A DNA stretch of 64,000 bases from Bettongia penicillata ogilbyi (lineage: Eukaryota > Chordata > Mammalia > Diprotodontia > Potoroidae), in the NCBI GenBank assembly GCA_023548195.1, contig JAJHZJ010000419.1:1-64000 (forward strand), read 5' to 3'. Position numbers and translations under genes: made by a program. Positions 37,930 through 49,559 of this stretch are shown here, one piece after another. A model generated the notes under the pieces. It saw only the letters and a program-made list of their open reading frames with translations, was not told the DNA's origin and made no database searches. How positions within the stretch are numbered: the first letter of the stretch is position 1; every line of letters starts with the position of its first letter.

Positions 37930-39260
37930 AATGAGTTATGAGTTATCTAATTCTCACAAGGTTATACTAATTGCCAGTGTTGAGTGAAGGGGTTGAATGA
38001 CGAAGTAGGGCAATGACAGACAGTATGGTATACAGTAGGTACTCTGTGTGCATTGATAATATTATGATACTGTGAAAGCCTGGCAGGAATATTGAAGTGA
38101 ATTGGGCTCTGTCAATACCATTGATTGTTTTGACAACAGCTGCCCTAAGTTCAAAGAAATAGATGGAATTTCATAGGATTTCAGGCTATAGATATTCAGA
38201 CCTGCCCTGGTGGTTAATTTAACATAGAGCAAAATGGAATGAGTAGTAACCCCTCATGTTTCATTACCACAAGCAGATAAGGTTCACTGGAACTAGTCAC
38301 AGATACTTGTATTCCATTTGAAAAAAAATACATTGATACAGATTGTGTTGACTTTTAATGGGGACAAACCAGGAGTTTCCATGAAGTGAACTAAAGATAA
38401 GAATCATTATTCACCATTATCACATCACAACAATACTTAAAATATCTAAAAGGAAGAACTTCACACAGTTTTGGTTTTGGTTTTCCTACCAGTAACAAGT
38501 CTCACAATAAGGTATTATAGATCAATGAAAGCATTATAAGAAATAACCCCATCATGAACCTGGAAAAATAAATATTTTAGAGAAACAACTTAAGTATGAA
38601 GACAGAAATGACAAAAAACAAAACAAAAAAAAACCCTGAAATAATTCAAAATCTTGACATCACAAAATCTAGAAATTCTATCCCAATAATGCTGTGAATA
38701 ATACAAATAATACCAGTGTCTCAAATAATTTTGAAGAGAATATGATTACACAGATTGTAATTTAAAAAATCATTTTCTGATCTGAATAGCATGAATCAAG
38801 CTAGTATTCCAACTATACCAAAACAAATATTTTTTAAAATTTTCATTTGTTATGGCATCACAATTTGATGTATCATTCCTCATTTTTTGGCAGAAAATGT
38901 AAAACCTGGGCACAATAGTTTGTGTTTCAGTCAATGTCATGACAAAGAATATAGAAGGAAACTTGAAGCTATCTAAATGCATTCCTAAAGATTGTAATCA
39001 TCATAGAATTGAAAATAATTCGACATTTTCATTTTATTGTCCAAAGTGATTTACATATTTTGACTCAATTGCTCCTGATAACCTCATGAAATAGGGGTCA
39101 GAAATGTCATGATCCTCATTTTAACAAAAGAATAAACAGGCTAAGAAAGATGAACTGAAGAGCTCATACATCTTGCAGGGTCAAAGGTATTCTTCATTTG
39201 GATTGTGGTACTGAAGGCTATAGAGAGGTAACAAGAGAAGAAAAAAGAAGGAAAAGAAAG
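37930..39260. other. Unique AT-rich DNA
   Basis: Nothing recognised. Confidence 0.4.
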
Positions 39261-39264
39261 GAAA

Positions 39265-39556
39265 AGGTAGGAATTTTAAATGCCTACTATGTGCCAAGCA
39301 CTGTAGTAAGTTATTGTTATTAAATCACTTCTGTTGTGACCTCATTTGGGGTTTTCTTGGCAAAGATACAAGAGAGGTTTGCCATTTCCTACTCCAGCTC
39401 ATTTTGCAGATGAGGAAACTGAGGCAAACAGGGGAAAGTGACTTGCTCAGGTTCACACAACTAGTAAGTGTCTGAAGTATGATTTGAACATAAGAAAATA
39501 AGTCTTCCTGACTACAGGTGTGGCACTCCATCCACCGCATCACCTAGCTTCTCTGC
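39265..39556 (-). mobile_element. Mar1-like SINE (BovB/RTE tail)
   Basis: Reverse strand. At the low-coordinate side is the RTE-type tail, read on the plus strand as 'tgacctcatttggggttttc' and 'ttggcaaagatacaagagag'. The middle has 'aaactgaggcaaac', and the tRNA head at the high side reads 'gcactccatccaccgcatca', 'cctagcttc'. The tail corresponds to the BovB-style 3' end seen in the sense copy at 40990. Confidence 0.85.
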
Positions 39557-39559
39557 TGT

Positions 39560-39742
39560 TACTAAGGGCTTTACAAATATTATCTCATTTGCTCTTCAAA
39601 ACAACCCTATGAGGTAGGTGATATTGTAAACTTTTTATAATTATTGTTAATTGTCTATAGTTGAGGAAACTGAGACAGACAAAAGTTAAATGATTTTCCT
39701 AGGGTCACACAATAAATGTTAGAGGCCAGATTTGAATTTAAG
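39560..39742 (-). repeat. MIR/CORE-SINE, split by a solo LTR
   Basis: Reverse MIR: 'taagggctttacaaatatta', 'tatagttgaggaaactgaga', 'tagggtcacacaataaatg', 'gaggccagatttgaattta'. Its remaining head continues at 40241-40283 after the LTR ('ttgaccccaggcacagtgct', 'ttcttcactgcacca'). Confidence 0.85.
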
Positions 39743-39747
39743 TGTTC

Positions 39748-40235
39748 TGTATCACCAAGGTAATATTCACAGCACTGATAGTGACTATGAATAAGCCACT
39801 GGAGTTCTGAATCACAAAATAAAACAGACTCTCCTTATAGAGGGCAGAAGAAAAGCATTTGTTCAGACAAAAAGCCAAATTCTCTCACCAGAAAGCCAAA
39901 TCCATCATAGCAATCATAAATCAATAGACATTGGTACTGCAGAGGCAAAGTCATTCCCGCCCCCCACACACACACCTTATTGGGGCCTTTCCACAAACAA
40001 CAAACACTCCAAAGTCTAATTGTCTGCCAAGTGTAATTGTCTACTTGCTTGTGCCATCTCCCCTCTGCTCCAACTGCTGTCACATAATTCCTCTCAATTC
40101 TTCTCCACCTTTCGTGTTCTATCCATTCTGCAAGCTCCTCTCACTACATGTAACTTAGGCTTATATGTGATTTAAGTAGGTCACATAGGCCTATTAATGA
40201 ATGGGAAAGATCTCCCCATTTAAGTTACCATTATA
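39748..40235 (-). mobile_element. Solo LTR of the same ERV family as 8217-11435
   Basis: 488 bp, starting TGTATCACC. It aligns throughout with the LTRs at 8217 and 10953: 'taatattcac' near the left edge, 'tttccacaaacaac', 'catgtaacttaggcttatat', 'gaaagatctccccattta' near the right edge. It sits inside a reverse MIR and is flanked by TGTTC (39743-39747) and TCTTC (40236-40240), a 4-of-5 target-site duplication. An LTR without internal DNA is the product of recombination between the two LTRs of a provirus. Confidence 0.85.
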
Positions 40236-40284
40236 TCTTCTTGACCCCAGGCACAGTGCTTTCTTCACTGCACCATTTATGATT

Positions 40285-40985
40285 GTATAGTAAGGAATGG
40301 AAAGATTATTTCACAATTAGGCCAGTAGAAACCTTGAGGAGACCATTTTCATTGGAGTGCAGGTGGCAAAAGCTTAATAATAGTATTAGAAAGTGATGAA
40401 TTAGTGATAATGGAATAGAGGCAATGAATGTGAATTATTTGGAGAAGTTTGGTGTGAATGGAAGACAATATTGTAATTCAGGAGGGTAACAAGTTTAAGT
40501 GAAGGTATTTTGTTTGGGGTTGTATTTTAAATAGGATTAGCATCTTATTGGTAGAGTATTGGTGGAGACCAACGGAAAGAGAAAAAAAGACAGAAACATA
40601 GCAGCAGAAGTTGCAAGGCACGGCAGAGAATAGAATTAATTCCTATAGAATGCTGGAGAAAAGACAGGATTAAGACCCCATGTTGAAAGATAGGAAGGAA
40701 GGGGTAGGAGGTACGTTAAAAATAAAGGTAGCTTCAAGGATGGACATGAATACAAAAGTATTATGAACTGTGGATATCACAAATGGGAGAACAGTGGAAA
40801 CAAGGGAATTGTTTACCCAGTTACAAAGACCGTGATAGAAAATAGGGTATCTGTTCAGAAGGAGGGAGAAAAAGTTGATTGGAGTAAGAGAGATGTTTGA
40901 ACAAGTTGTTGAGTTATATATTAAAGAAAACAAAGTGTTGTTTCTTGATCAGAAATTAATTAAAGTTTTTTTTTTATGAATTTGT
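40285..40985. other. Unique DNA
   Basis: Purine-rich, with many short direct words (GGAAG, GGAGAA), but no family recognised. Confidence 0.4.
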
Positions 40986-40989
40986 AGTT

Positions 40990-41240
40990 GACTCAGAGGC
41001 AACTAGATGACTCAGCGGATGGAACTCTGGAAAAGTCTGAGTTCAAATTTGGATCCAGACACTTACTAGCTGCATGAAATTGGGCAAATCATTTAACCTC
41101 AGCTTGCATTACTTCACTGGAGAAGGAAATGGCAAATCACTCCAGTTATCTTTGCCAAGAAAACCCCATGGAAAGTACTGGATTGTTACGGACTGTGGAG
41201 TAAAAAAAATTGGACATAACTGAATTACTGAGTAACAAAA
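40990..41240 (+). mobile_element. Mar1-like SINE (BovB/RTE tail)
   Basis: Head: 'cagaggcaactagatgactc', 'agcggatggaactctgg'. B box: 'gagttcaaatttggatcc'. Body: 'cttactagctgcatgaaatt'. Tail: 'gagaaggaaatggcaaatca', 'tctttgccaagaaaacccca', 'aaattggacataactgaatt'. The last block is the BovB-type ending. Confidence 0.88.
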
Positions 41241-41668
41241 AGTTAAGTTGGAAGGCAATGTTTTGAACAAGAATGAGATTCAAAAACAAACATATAAATG
41301 AACAAAACCCCATAACTTCATTTCATGCTCCCCTTCTCTTTTCTACATGCAGAATGATATTCTTTTGGTTGGTTTTATTTTGCTTTTGACTATTTCACAT
41401 ATATCTACTTTTTTCTTTGAGTGTTTGTGCATATTATGTCTTTATTGGGAAAATTTTTCTGCCTGTACTCTAGCAAAATCTTAGCATGTTACCATTAAAT
41501 ATAAACCATGTTCCTAAAAGAAGGTCTCCTAACAAAAAATTTCCATTTTTAGTGTTCTAATTTATTAACAGGACCTTAAGCCCCTCAAGATGTCAAATAT
41601 ACCAAGTTTTAATGTTATAAAATATAATTAAATTTAGCATCACTTAAGTTTCTTATAATTATAAATTG

Positions 41669-41705
41669 CTTCCTTCCTTTCTTTTTTCTCTTTCTTCCTT
41701 TCTTC

Positions 41706-41737
<32 letters not shown>

Positions 41738-41740
41738 TTC

Positions 41741-41801
<61 letters not shown>

Positions 41802-41905
41802 TTCCCTCCTTCCTTCCTTCCCTCCTTCCTTCCTTCCCTCCTTCCTTCCTTCCTTCCCTCCTTCCTTCCTTCCCCTCCTTCCTTCCTTCCCTCCTTCCTT
41901 CCTTC

Positions 41906-41999
<94 letters not shown>
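41669..41999. repeat. (CTTT)n/(CCTTCCT)n polypyrimidine array
   Basis: About 330 bp of pure pyrimidine on the plus strand: CTTT units, a CCTT/CCCT-rich centre (41800-41905), then CTTT units again. The flanks mirror each other around the centre. The long Leu/Phe/Ser open frame here is an artefact. Confidence 0.97.
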
Positions 42000-43170
42000 A
42001 AAATATTTCCTGGGATAAGAAATTGTATTTCATCTTTTTCTTCAAAAATATGCCTGGGAAATATCCTTCATTTTTATTTAATTCTAAGAATTTTTAATAA
42101 GACATACATAACATTAATATTTAAATTCACTTATAAAATTTTTCTATTATAGTATTTGTTTAGTTTTATGACTCAACTCAAGCTCAATGCATTTGCACTT
42201 CAGGGAGAGAGGCTGAGTTAAGAACTCTTATCTTTCAGTGTAAATGGAGTTCATTTAGACTCATGTTCCATGCAAAAAATGTCCCCAAAGACACTAAAGA
42301 AAATATCAGAAACCAGGCCTGTGATGGGGAAGGCATAATGAAAAGATTCATTGTGAATAGGACGCAAAATTATTACTTACCATGGATGATTTTGTGCATT
42401 CAAATTTACTTTGCACTAGATTGACCTAAACTATTGTTAGGAGGGAATAAATGAGTCCAAATGTGCATTCTTCACAACCTTTTGTGAGAAGTATATTGCA
42501 AGACAAAAATATAAACATACATCCTTAAAGACGTAAGCCGTAGTTTATATGCACATTCAGGGTTTATTATTTTTCCTTCCTAAGATCTCTGTCTCTGGCA
42601 TTTGCTTTGGGTGAAACTGGGAGCTATTTGTATCGGTAATGTCTTTTGCATTCTATAGCAATTACAAGACTCTCTGTGCATCAAACATAACTGGGAAAAA
42701 GTTCTCATTTAGCAGCAGGATGTTTTGGGTTCTTTTTTTTGGTGTGGCCTGATGACTATCAGTAGGAAGAGTTTCAGTTTGCAAATAAGACCTGGAATTT
42801 CAAAGAACAAACATAGCTGAAAAGGAATTATCTTCAGATGAATGACTCTTTTGGCCTATACTTGTACCTTAAGTGGTACGGAGAATTCCCAGTGGTGAAA
42901 ATTCCTTTTCAGTCTAGATTTGCAATTCACATGTAAATTACAGCATTGCATCAAAGGCTCCTTAACCTGGGGTCATTTTTGTTGTTGTTATTGTTTAATA
43001 TTTTGATCACTACATTTGAAGATAACTATTTTTCTCTGAAATTCTAAGTATTTTATTTTAGGAATTTAAAAGCATTTTTTTTTCTGAGAAGGAAGATGTA
43101 GAAGTCACCAAACTGCTACATGTTCACAGAACAAAAGGAAGTTGAGAACCCCTATTTAAGAAAATAATTT
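42000..43170. other. Unique AT-rich DNA
   Basis: Nothing recognised. Confidence 0.4.
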
Positions 43171-43174
43171 TCAA

Positions 43175-43292
43175 TGCTACGTTGTTTCGGGACTTTCCCA
43201 AGATCTTATACCTTGAAAGTTTCAAAGGTGGGACTTGAACTCAGGACCTTATAGCACCAATATAGGTTACTCAGCCACAAAGTTACACTACT
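43175..43292 (-). repeat. SINE/MIR fragment
   Basis: Reverse strand, 'ggtgggacttgaactcagga' (B box in reverse) with a head-side 'actcagccacaaagttacac'. Confidence 0.6.
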
Positions 43293-43324
43293 TCTTTGTA
43301 AATTGAAAAAAACAATAATTAATC

Positions 43325-43380
43325 AGTTTCTAGCATGTGCACAGCACTGTGCTAGATCATGAGGACAAAAATACAAATAT
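43325..43380 (+). repeat. L2/L3-like LINE block
   Basis: 'tgcacagcactgtgctagat' and 'gaggacaaaaatacaaat' match the block at 27660-27700. Confidence 0.5.
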
Positions 43381-43383
43381 AGG

Positions 43384-43548
43384 GGAGGGGAAGCTAAGTT
43401 ATACAGTTGATAGAGCAACCAGTTCTAGAGAGAGAAGGGCCTGAGTTCAAATCCAGCCTTGGACACTTGCTAGTTGTGAGACCCTGGTCAAGCTACTTAA
43501 TCCCTATTGCTTCCTCCTCAATATGTTTTTAAAAGAAAAGAAAATTAA
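43384..43548 (+). mobile_element. tRNA-headed SINE
   Basis: Head 'ggggaagctaagttatacag' and 'ttgatagagcaacc', B box 'gagttcaaatccagcctt', body 'cacttgctagttgtgagacc' and 'tcaagctacttaatcc'. Its A-rich tail runs into a GATA repeat. Confidence 0.8.
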
Positions 43549-43566
43549 ATAGATAGACAGATAGAT

Positions 43567-43616
<50 letters not shown>

Positions 43617-43617
43617 C
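43549..43617. repeat. (GATA)n microsatellite at SINE tail
   Basis: About fifteen GATA units starting directly at the SINE tail. Confidence 0.95.
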
Positions 43618-43989
43618 AAATATGAAACAACCCTGTTTTCAAAGGGTTTCAATTATATCAAAATCTGTGATATGGTGAGAATGATTATAACAATGACAAA
43701 ACTTATGACACATAAAGTTCCTGGCCATGTTCTGTCCTGTTATTACTTCATCTTCTTTGTTAGTGAACTAGAAATTTGAACACTTTATTCAAAATACTTA
43801 TGCATCTGAAAATTACCAGGTTGTATTTTATGCACTGAGGACATATAGGGTCAGTGAGTCAGTGACTTAGCTAAATGAGAATACTGGTCAACAAGAGATG
43901 GACCATCAAAATCCTTCACAGATTTCTTTTCCAGTGTTCTGAGATTTGTTCTGTTATTCTTGTTGAGCAGTTTTCAAAGTCCAGATCTT

Positions 43990-44218
43990 CATGAACCCAT
44001 TTGGGGTTTTCTTGGCAAAGATACTGGTGAAATTTTCTTGTCCAGTTCATTTTACAAATGAGGAACTGAGAGGCAAACAGGGTGACATGACTTGCCCAGG
44101 GTCACACAACTAGTATGTTTTTCTGAGGCAAGATTTGCGGTCAGGATGATAAGTCTTCCTGACTCCAGGCCAGGTACTCTATCCACTGAACTGCCTAGCT
44201 GCTTCATTGCAAGATTTA
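43990..44218 (-). mobile_element. Mar1-like SINE (BovB/RTE tail)
   Basis: Reverse strand: 'catttggggttttcttggca', 'gaggaactgagaggcaaaca', 'cccagggtcacacaactagt', 'ccaggtactctatccactga', 'actgcctagctgcttc'. Confidence 0.85.
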
Positions 44219-44962
44219 GTACAGTCTTAATGTTATGTTTTGTTTGTTATGGTTTGTTTTCCCCTAAATACCTATATTATATTTTCTCTAGATTGTAGAT
44301 TTCTGGGAAACTGAAGACAATTCATTAGTTATTAGTTAACAGTGTTGACCTTTATACTAGGTGCAAGCCAATATGACTTCTAAGTACTAAGAATAAAGAT
44401 ATGCCACAGACAGCAAGGTCTAAACATCCTTGGGATGCTTAGTTGGATGTATCTCTATACCTGAGGTTCTCAGAGTGGAATGGCAAGGCTGATGATAAGG
44501 CACAGTGAACCAGAGGGTTAATACAATAGTGGATTGACCTTATATTATCATAGATGTATTGGCATTACATATGACCAATTGTTTGGCAAATGGTAAGGTC
44601 TATGCTCCTCCATCTAAAAGCAATGTGAAAAACACATCCTTCTATCAAAAAAAGGATTGAAATCTATCATAAGTAGAAATTAGGGGATACAGTTGGACTG
44701 CAGTAAAGATGGAGTTCTGCATTTAGACAGGAATGGGAATTGAGACGGGACCATTGTCAAGGTGGTGAAAGGGGAAGAACCTCTTCTCCCTGGGTTCTGC
44801 TCTGACTAGGCTGAACTGAATGGAACTGAGCCAGACAAGCAGGCTAGAGCAAGGTAAAACCTCTCCCCTCCAACATCCACCTGACTGCAGCTTGCTTCTT
44901 GCTAGGCCAAATATTCTTTCTACATTTCTGGTAGCAATGAAGTCACACATAGATATTCACAT
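44219..44962. other. Unique DNA next to the duplicated block
   Basis: Nothing recognised. This is the left single-copy flank of the duplication. Confidence 0.45.
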
Positions 44963-45109
44963 GAAAAGACTGGCATTATCCTAATCTTTCCCACTGAATC
45001 TCTGAGTACAATTCATTTTGTGAAGCTTATATACTATTTAGACTGTGTGCTATTAGAGAACAAAGTATTCAATAATATTATTATTAATATAATAATAATA
45101 CTAACGAGC

Positions 45110-45270
45110 TCAAACACAGAGGATACAACATTGAGCTCAGAGTCACAAATACCTCAGTTTAAGGTCCACTTCTGATACATACTGGTTTTGTGAGAATGGA
45201 TAAGTCTTTTAAACTCTCACTGTCCCCAGGGAACTCTCTAATAGTATATAAGCTGCAGAAAAGTTCTTTA
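45110..45270 (+). repeat. CORE-SINE/MIR-like fragment (copy 1 of block)
   Basis: 'acaacattgagctcagagtc', 'tgagaatggataagtctttt', 'gggaactctctaatagtata'. Same family as 1850-1990. The partner in the second block is at 51178-51335. Confidence 0.5.
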
Positions 45271-45349
45271 AATCATGTGAATTAACTCAGAAAGAGTTTT
45301 CTACAGCAATGAAATTCCAATTCAAATGACAGCAAAATAATAAGAGTAT

Positions 45350-45532
45350 ACATTTATTAAGTGTATTAAGGCTCACAATTCTACAAAAAAGATAGTCTGT
45401 ATGTTATTATTCCTAGTTTACAGATGGAAAACTGAGGAAGAGAAGGCATAAATGACATGTGTAGTGTCACACAGATAATAAATGTCTGACCGTGGACTTG
45501 AACTTAAGTCTTTCAGCTATAAGAATAACATT
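45350..45532 (-). repeat. MIR/CORE-SINE (copy 1 of block)
   Basis: 'ttacagatggaaaactgagg', 'gtgtcacacagataataaat', 'gacttgaacttaagtctttc' in reverse order of a MIR. Partner at 51418-51598. Confidence 0.75.
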
Positions 45533-45814
45533 CTAAGAAAAATATTCTGCTTCTAAATGACTACACACTCATACACACACACAGAGCCATACAGGCATTA
45601 TTAATGCTAATTTAAGGATTATAACACAGGAACTAAGCATAATTCCACTGTTAGAGTAAAAGTAGTGATGGTAAGATTATAGTTAACCAATATACATTTA
45701 TATTTAAAAAGTAACAATTCCCACCAAAGTCATATTTTGATGCTACAGCATACCAGCTAGGTGACCTAGGGTACAAACTTCGGCGTGGTCTTAAGAGAAA
45801 GGAAAGGACTCCAT

Positions 45815-46065
45815 TATAGGCAACTAAATGACATAATCAGTTAGTGACTATACCTGGAGTCTGGAAGATCTGATTTTAATTTCAGCTTCAGAGGTTACCC
45901 AGGTGATCCTAGCAAATCATTTAGCCTCCCTCGGCTTCAGTTTCCTCATCTCTAAGTGGGGACAATAATAGTGTCTACCTCCCAGTGTTGTGAGGACTGA
46001 GTGAGATAGTATATATAAAGCATCCACCAATCTTAAAGCGCTATATAAATGGAGCTATTAATATT
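45815..46065 (+). repeat. MIR/CORE-SINE, full length (copy 1 of block)
   Basis: 'gcaactaaatgacataatca' head, 'cttcagtttcctcatctcta', 'agtgttgtgaggactgagtg', 'aaagcgctatataaatggag' tail. Partner at 51893-52135. Confidence 0.85.
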
Positions 46066-46123
46066 AATATTGTCCTACTACCAATACTGATTACAGTCAA
46101 ATAGACTCAGATAATGGTATACC

Positions 46124-46131
<8 letters not shown>

Positions 46132-46168
<37 letters not shown>
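46132..46168. repeat. (GT)n microsatellite (copy 1 of block)
   Basis: A perfect GT run, slightly longer than its partner at 52202-52237. Confidence 0.95.
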
Positions 46169-46170
<2 letters not shown>

Positions 46171-46705
46171 CAGTAAGCACTCCAACCTACACAGGGAGGC
46201 CTGCTATCACAAGTTATTTGATCTGTTTTTCTAAAAGGAAAATAACTTGAGGGGTCAACAATCACTTTAATCAAGCATAGGTATCATTCACTAGGTTCAG
46301 GGGAAAAGGTCAACATTCTGAACTTAGAGGGAATACAGAGAAATCTAAATCAACAGACAGTGCTTCCAAACTGTCTGACTTAAGCAATACAAACATCATG
46401 TCAACAGAAAGATCCAACTGTCTAACCATTACATACATACATAATTACCAGAGAGAAGCACCAACATCTGGGTTTTCTAGGTCAGGGGCCTCCTTAGCAG
46501 TTGCCCAGAGTCTCCTCTGGCCAAACAAACACTTCCAATCAGTAAGCCCCAAAGTAAAACCTCATCCTCAGAGTATTTATACATTTTCTTTATAGCTAGA
46601 GGGCATTACAACCCTTGAGAACCAGTGCCTCATTAGAAAATTAACAAAAGGTGTGGGCCTTCCTACATATTTTTTCCAGGACCATTATTGGATGGGTCTT
46701 TAATC
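46169..46705 (-). repeat. Possible ERV LTR (copy 1 of block)
   Basis: A repeat-free, non-coding stretch with the feel of a marsupial LTR in reverse: 'ggggtcaacaatcactttaa', 'gtatcattcactaggttcag', 'cagagagaagcaccaacatc', 'cctcagagtatttatacatt', 'ccagtgcctcattagaaaat'. The reverse complement of the first block has an ATTAAA signal. There is no second, non-duplicated copy in the window to prove the family. Confidence 0.4.
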
Positions 46706-46745
46706 TTTAATCATGTTAAAATAATTAATAATACATATTCATACA

Positions 46746-46748
46746 TAC

Positions 46749-46785
<37 letters not shown>
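46746..46785. repeat. (TA)n microsatellite (copy 1 of block)
   Basis: A longer TA run than its partner at 52808-52835. Confidence 0.95.
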
Positions 46786-46788
<3 letters not shown>

Positions 46789-47059
46789 TTGTTTATATAC
46801 CATTTCTAGATGAAGAAACTTGTTTCTGTATTTTACTCCTAGTAATGACTCTTGGTTGATAAAGGCAAGATTCAATCAGAGGCACTTGATTATACTAGAA
46901 CAAAAATGGCAAAAGATCCTACTTTGCTTGTAATTACAGCATATATATGTGTATGTGTGTGTGTGTGTGTGTTCCTAGATGTAACAATCAATCCATGAAG
47001 AATAATCCATGGAAGATGTACACAACAATGAAGGCACAATTTACATATTTATTAAACCA

Positions 47060-47825
47060 CAAGTAAGGTATCAGAGGAGAAGAAAGTGAGATTAGTGACC
47101 TTGCACAGCCCTCCTTCACTCAAATCAAAGTCAACTGCAAGTCATATCATCATCTGGATGTCATGGTCCTATTAGAGAGCTAAAGACAAACACAACAGGT
47201 GAGTGAGAATCAGCGTCTCTCCTCCCCTCCCTCTCCTCTCCTCTCACTCTACTCTCCTCTGGTATCCCGCCCAGGGGAAGGTAAACTCCATGACCAAAAG
47301 CTACCTTTTCTCCTTTGGGTTTACTGGCTACATTTTTGCTCAAAGAACAAACCTTAAATCCAAATCATTCTGGAGCTCATAGACTGGACAACAAGTCCTC
47401 ACCCACATAACACAGAGTGGATGTAATAACTAAATAGTAATGGCTTCTCTTTTACCCAGGAACCTTGTGGGTCTTCCCCTCCCAGTTTTTTTTTTTTCTG
47501 TTTTTGTTCATTTGTTTGTTTGTTCATTATTAAAGGGGCTATCCCTTGAGTAACTTAAAGAACACTTTTTTTTGAATGGATGTATCTCGCTTAAAGTAAG
47601 ACTGTGATAAGACCTTAGCCTGAAAGGGCCAGGGTCTCAGATTGCATCCTGAATCATCTCTAATTATCCTGATGAATATTATACCACTGGACGCAGATGA
47701 CTCAAGAGAAGACAGTGAGGTTGGTGACCTTGCACAGCCCTTCTCCCTCAAATTGAATGCAACTGCAAGTCATGTCATCATCTTGATGTCATGGTCCTCT
47801 TAAGGAATGAAGGACAAACACAAGA
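47060..47825 (+). mobile_element. R-int-R element, 5' R truncated (copy 1 of block)
   Basis: Partial R at about 47070-47187 ('ccttgcacagccctccttca', 'ggatgtcatggtcctattag'). Then int (47190-47555: 'catgaccaaaagctaccttt', 'gggtttactggctac', CTCCTCTCC words, 'gttcattattaaaggggcta'). Then a complete R (47560-47825: 'taatgaccttagcctg'-like start, 'attatcctgatgaatattat', 'gatgtcatggtcctcttaag', 'gaatgaaggacaaacaca'). The minus-strand 60-codon frame at 47161-47343 is identical in both blocks but shows no known domain. Confidence 0.65.
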
Positions 47826-48687
47826 AATATCAAGTTGATAGCATTCTGATACATAAAGGAAACAGAATGCTTGACTGTACCCTAGGCAAAAAGGAAGAAT
47901 GCATTCACAGTTTTAGTTGAAGGAATCACTGTAGAAGTGAGTAGTTTTCAGATTTCTGAGTAAACTTCAAGATTCATCAGTGAAATTTCTTGCTATCCCA
48001 GAACTGCAATTTAAGTAACTTTATTTTACTGTGACAAAAATGTCATCTTGAAGAAATCTAATATCTTTACTGTTCTAAATCAGGCATCTCTAAGTTGACT
48101 ATATATTGTCACATATGTGCATGTATTTCTATCTTTTTTAACTTAAGTTATTGAAAGCTACTTCAAATTGCTCAAAAGAAAATTCCTTCACTTTCTATAT
48201 GAGGTCATTGAAGTCTTCAAATCTCTTCAAGTGGCTTATACAGCTGTCTAGTGTCAGTTTCTCTCTCCCTTCAAGAATGTGTGCTCCTCTCCTACCATGG
48301 TAACCTTTGTTCCTATTGATTTCCAGAACTGAAATGTATATAATTACAACTGCCTCTTGTGCAAAAAAATGTCATTTCAACAAAAAATAATCTTTTTTAC
48401 TGGATACTTGAAAGGAAAAAAATCATAGATTATCTAGACAATCAGTATGAGAAAAAACAGCACCAGCACTAATCTTACAGCAGAGGCAAGATTCAGTCTC
48501 ATTTTGTTAATATCTGTCCTCATTGATTTTTATTAACTAGCAAAAGGCTAGCACTATATAAGATTAGTAGATTATATAAGATTAGAAGATATAGCCTTCA
48601 ATGGAAAGGACTTACTTATGGTTACATATGCATGTGGGATTTCAAATGTTTGAGGATTATTTTTGCCTTTCAATATCACAGTCCAAA

Positions 48688-48806
48688 TTAGGCAAGGTGG
48701 CACACCTCTATCATCCCTCCTGCATGAGAAGGCTGAGGTTGGTGGATCACTTGAGCCCAGATTAACGAGGTATCAGCAATATCTTGTAACAATATGGTGA
48801 AACATA
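48688..48806 (+). ncRNA. 7SL RNA-derived fragment (pseudogene), copy 1 of block
   Basis: 'ggcaaggtggcacacctcta' is followed by 'gaaggctgaggttggtggat', 'cacttgagcccagattaacg', 'atcagcaatatcttgtaaca' and 'atatggtgaaac'. These match the 5' Alu domain of 7SL RNA, the scaffold of the signal recognition particle, in order: the 'ggcgcggtggcgc' start, 'gaggctgaggctggaggatc', 'gcttgagtccagg' and 'ggcatcaatatggtgacc'. The S domain is absent and there are many substitutions, so this is a truncated pseudogene copy, not a working gene. Confidence 0.72.
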
Positions 48807-49221
48807 AAAGGAGTCACAGATACCAGGTTTCATAAGAAAGGGAAAACTGGTCCATATTTAAAACAGGGCAAAGCAATGCTTCCATGCTAACCATCATTAA
48901 GATTGCACGAGTGAGTGCTAAAATCAATCAGCTAACAAATGCCATGAAACAGACTCCGTTTTCTGGTCTTCAGTAATTGTCAACTATATCTTTGTGTATA
49001 TCCATCACGGTAGATAAGCAATTTCTTTGGAAGCCAAGAAAATAAATTATTTAAAGACACTTGAAGTTACTCAAAAAAAAGACTACTTTCCATTTCAGAT
49101 CACTGAAGTCTCTCATTTTTTTCAAGTGGCTTCTACAACTTTTTAACTTGAGTTTCTCTTTTCCTTTAAGATTTAATGTGTACTGTTCTCCTATCTTCTG
49201 TCTCTCTCGTTGTTGCTACAT

Positions 49222-49440
49222 GGCCAGTTCAACTCATTTGGGGTTTTCTTGGCAAAGATTCTGGAGTGGTTTGCCACTTCCTTCTCCAGCTCATTTTAAA
49301 GATGAGGAACTGAAACATGGCTAGTGATGTGCTCAGGTTCACACAGTTAACAAGTGTCTGGGGCCAGATTTACATTCATGGAGTTGATTCTTCCTGACTT
49401 CAGCCTCCACATTCTATTCACTGCACCACCTAGCAGCACT
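49222..49440 (-). mobile_element. Mar1-like SINE (copy 1 of block)
   Basis: 'aactcatttggggttttctt', 'tggagtggtttgccacttcc', 'acactattcactgcaccacc'-like head at the high side ('attcactgcaccacctagca'). Partner at 55272-55490. Confidence 0.87.
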
Positions 49441-49474
49441 GCATGTGTATGTATACACACTATAGGGAGCAAAG

Positions 49475-49475
<1 letters not shown>

Positions 49476-49559
<84 letters not shown>

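Noticed and set aside
41666..42001. 111-codon FLSFFLSF ORF that could look like a membrane protein
   Set aside because: It is the CTTT/CCTT pyrimidine array and has no non-repetitive residues.
47161..47343. 60-codon ORF identical in both blocks (also 53210-53392), considered as a conserved gene
   Set aside because: Identity comes from the recent or artefactual duplication, not selection. It lies in the R-int-R element and has no recognised motif.
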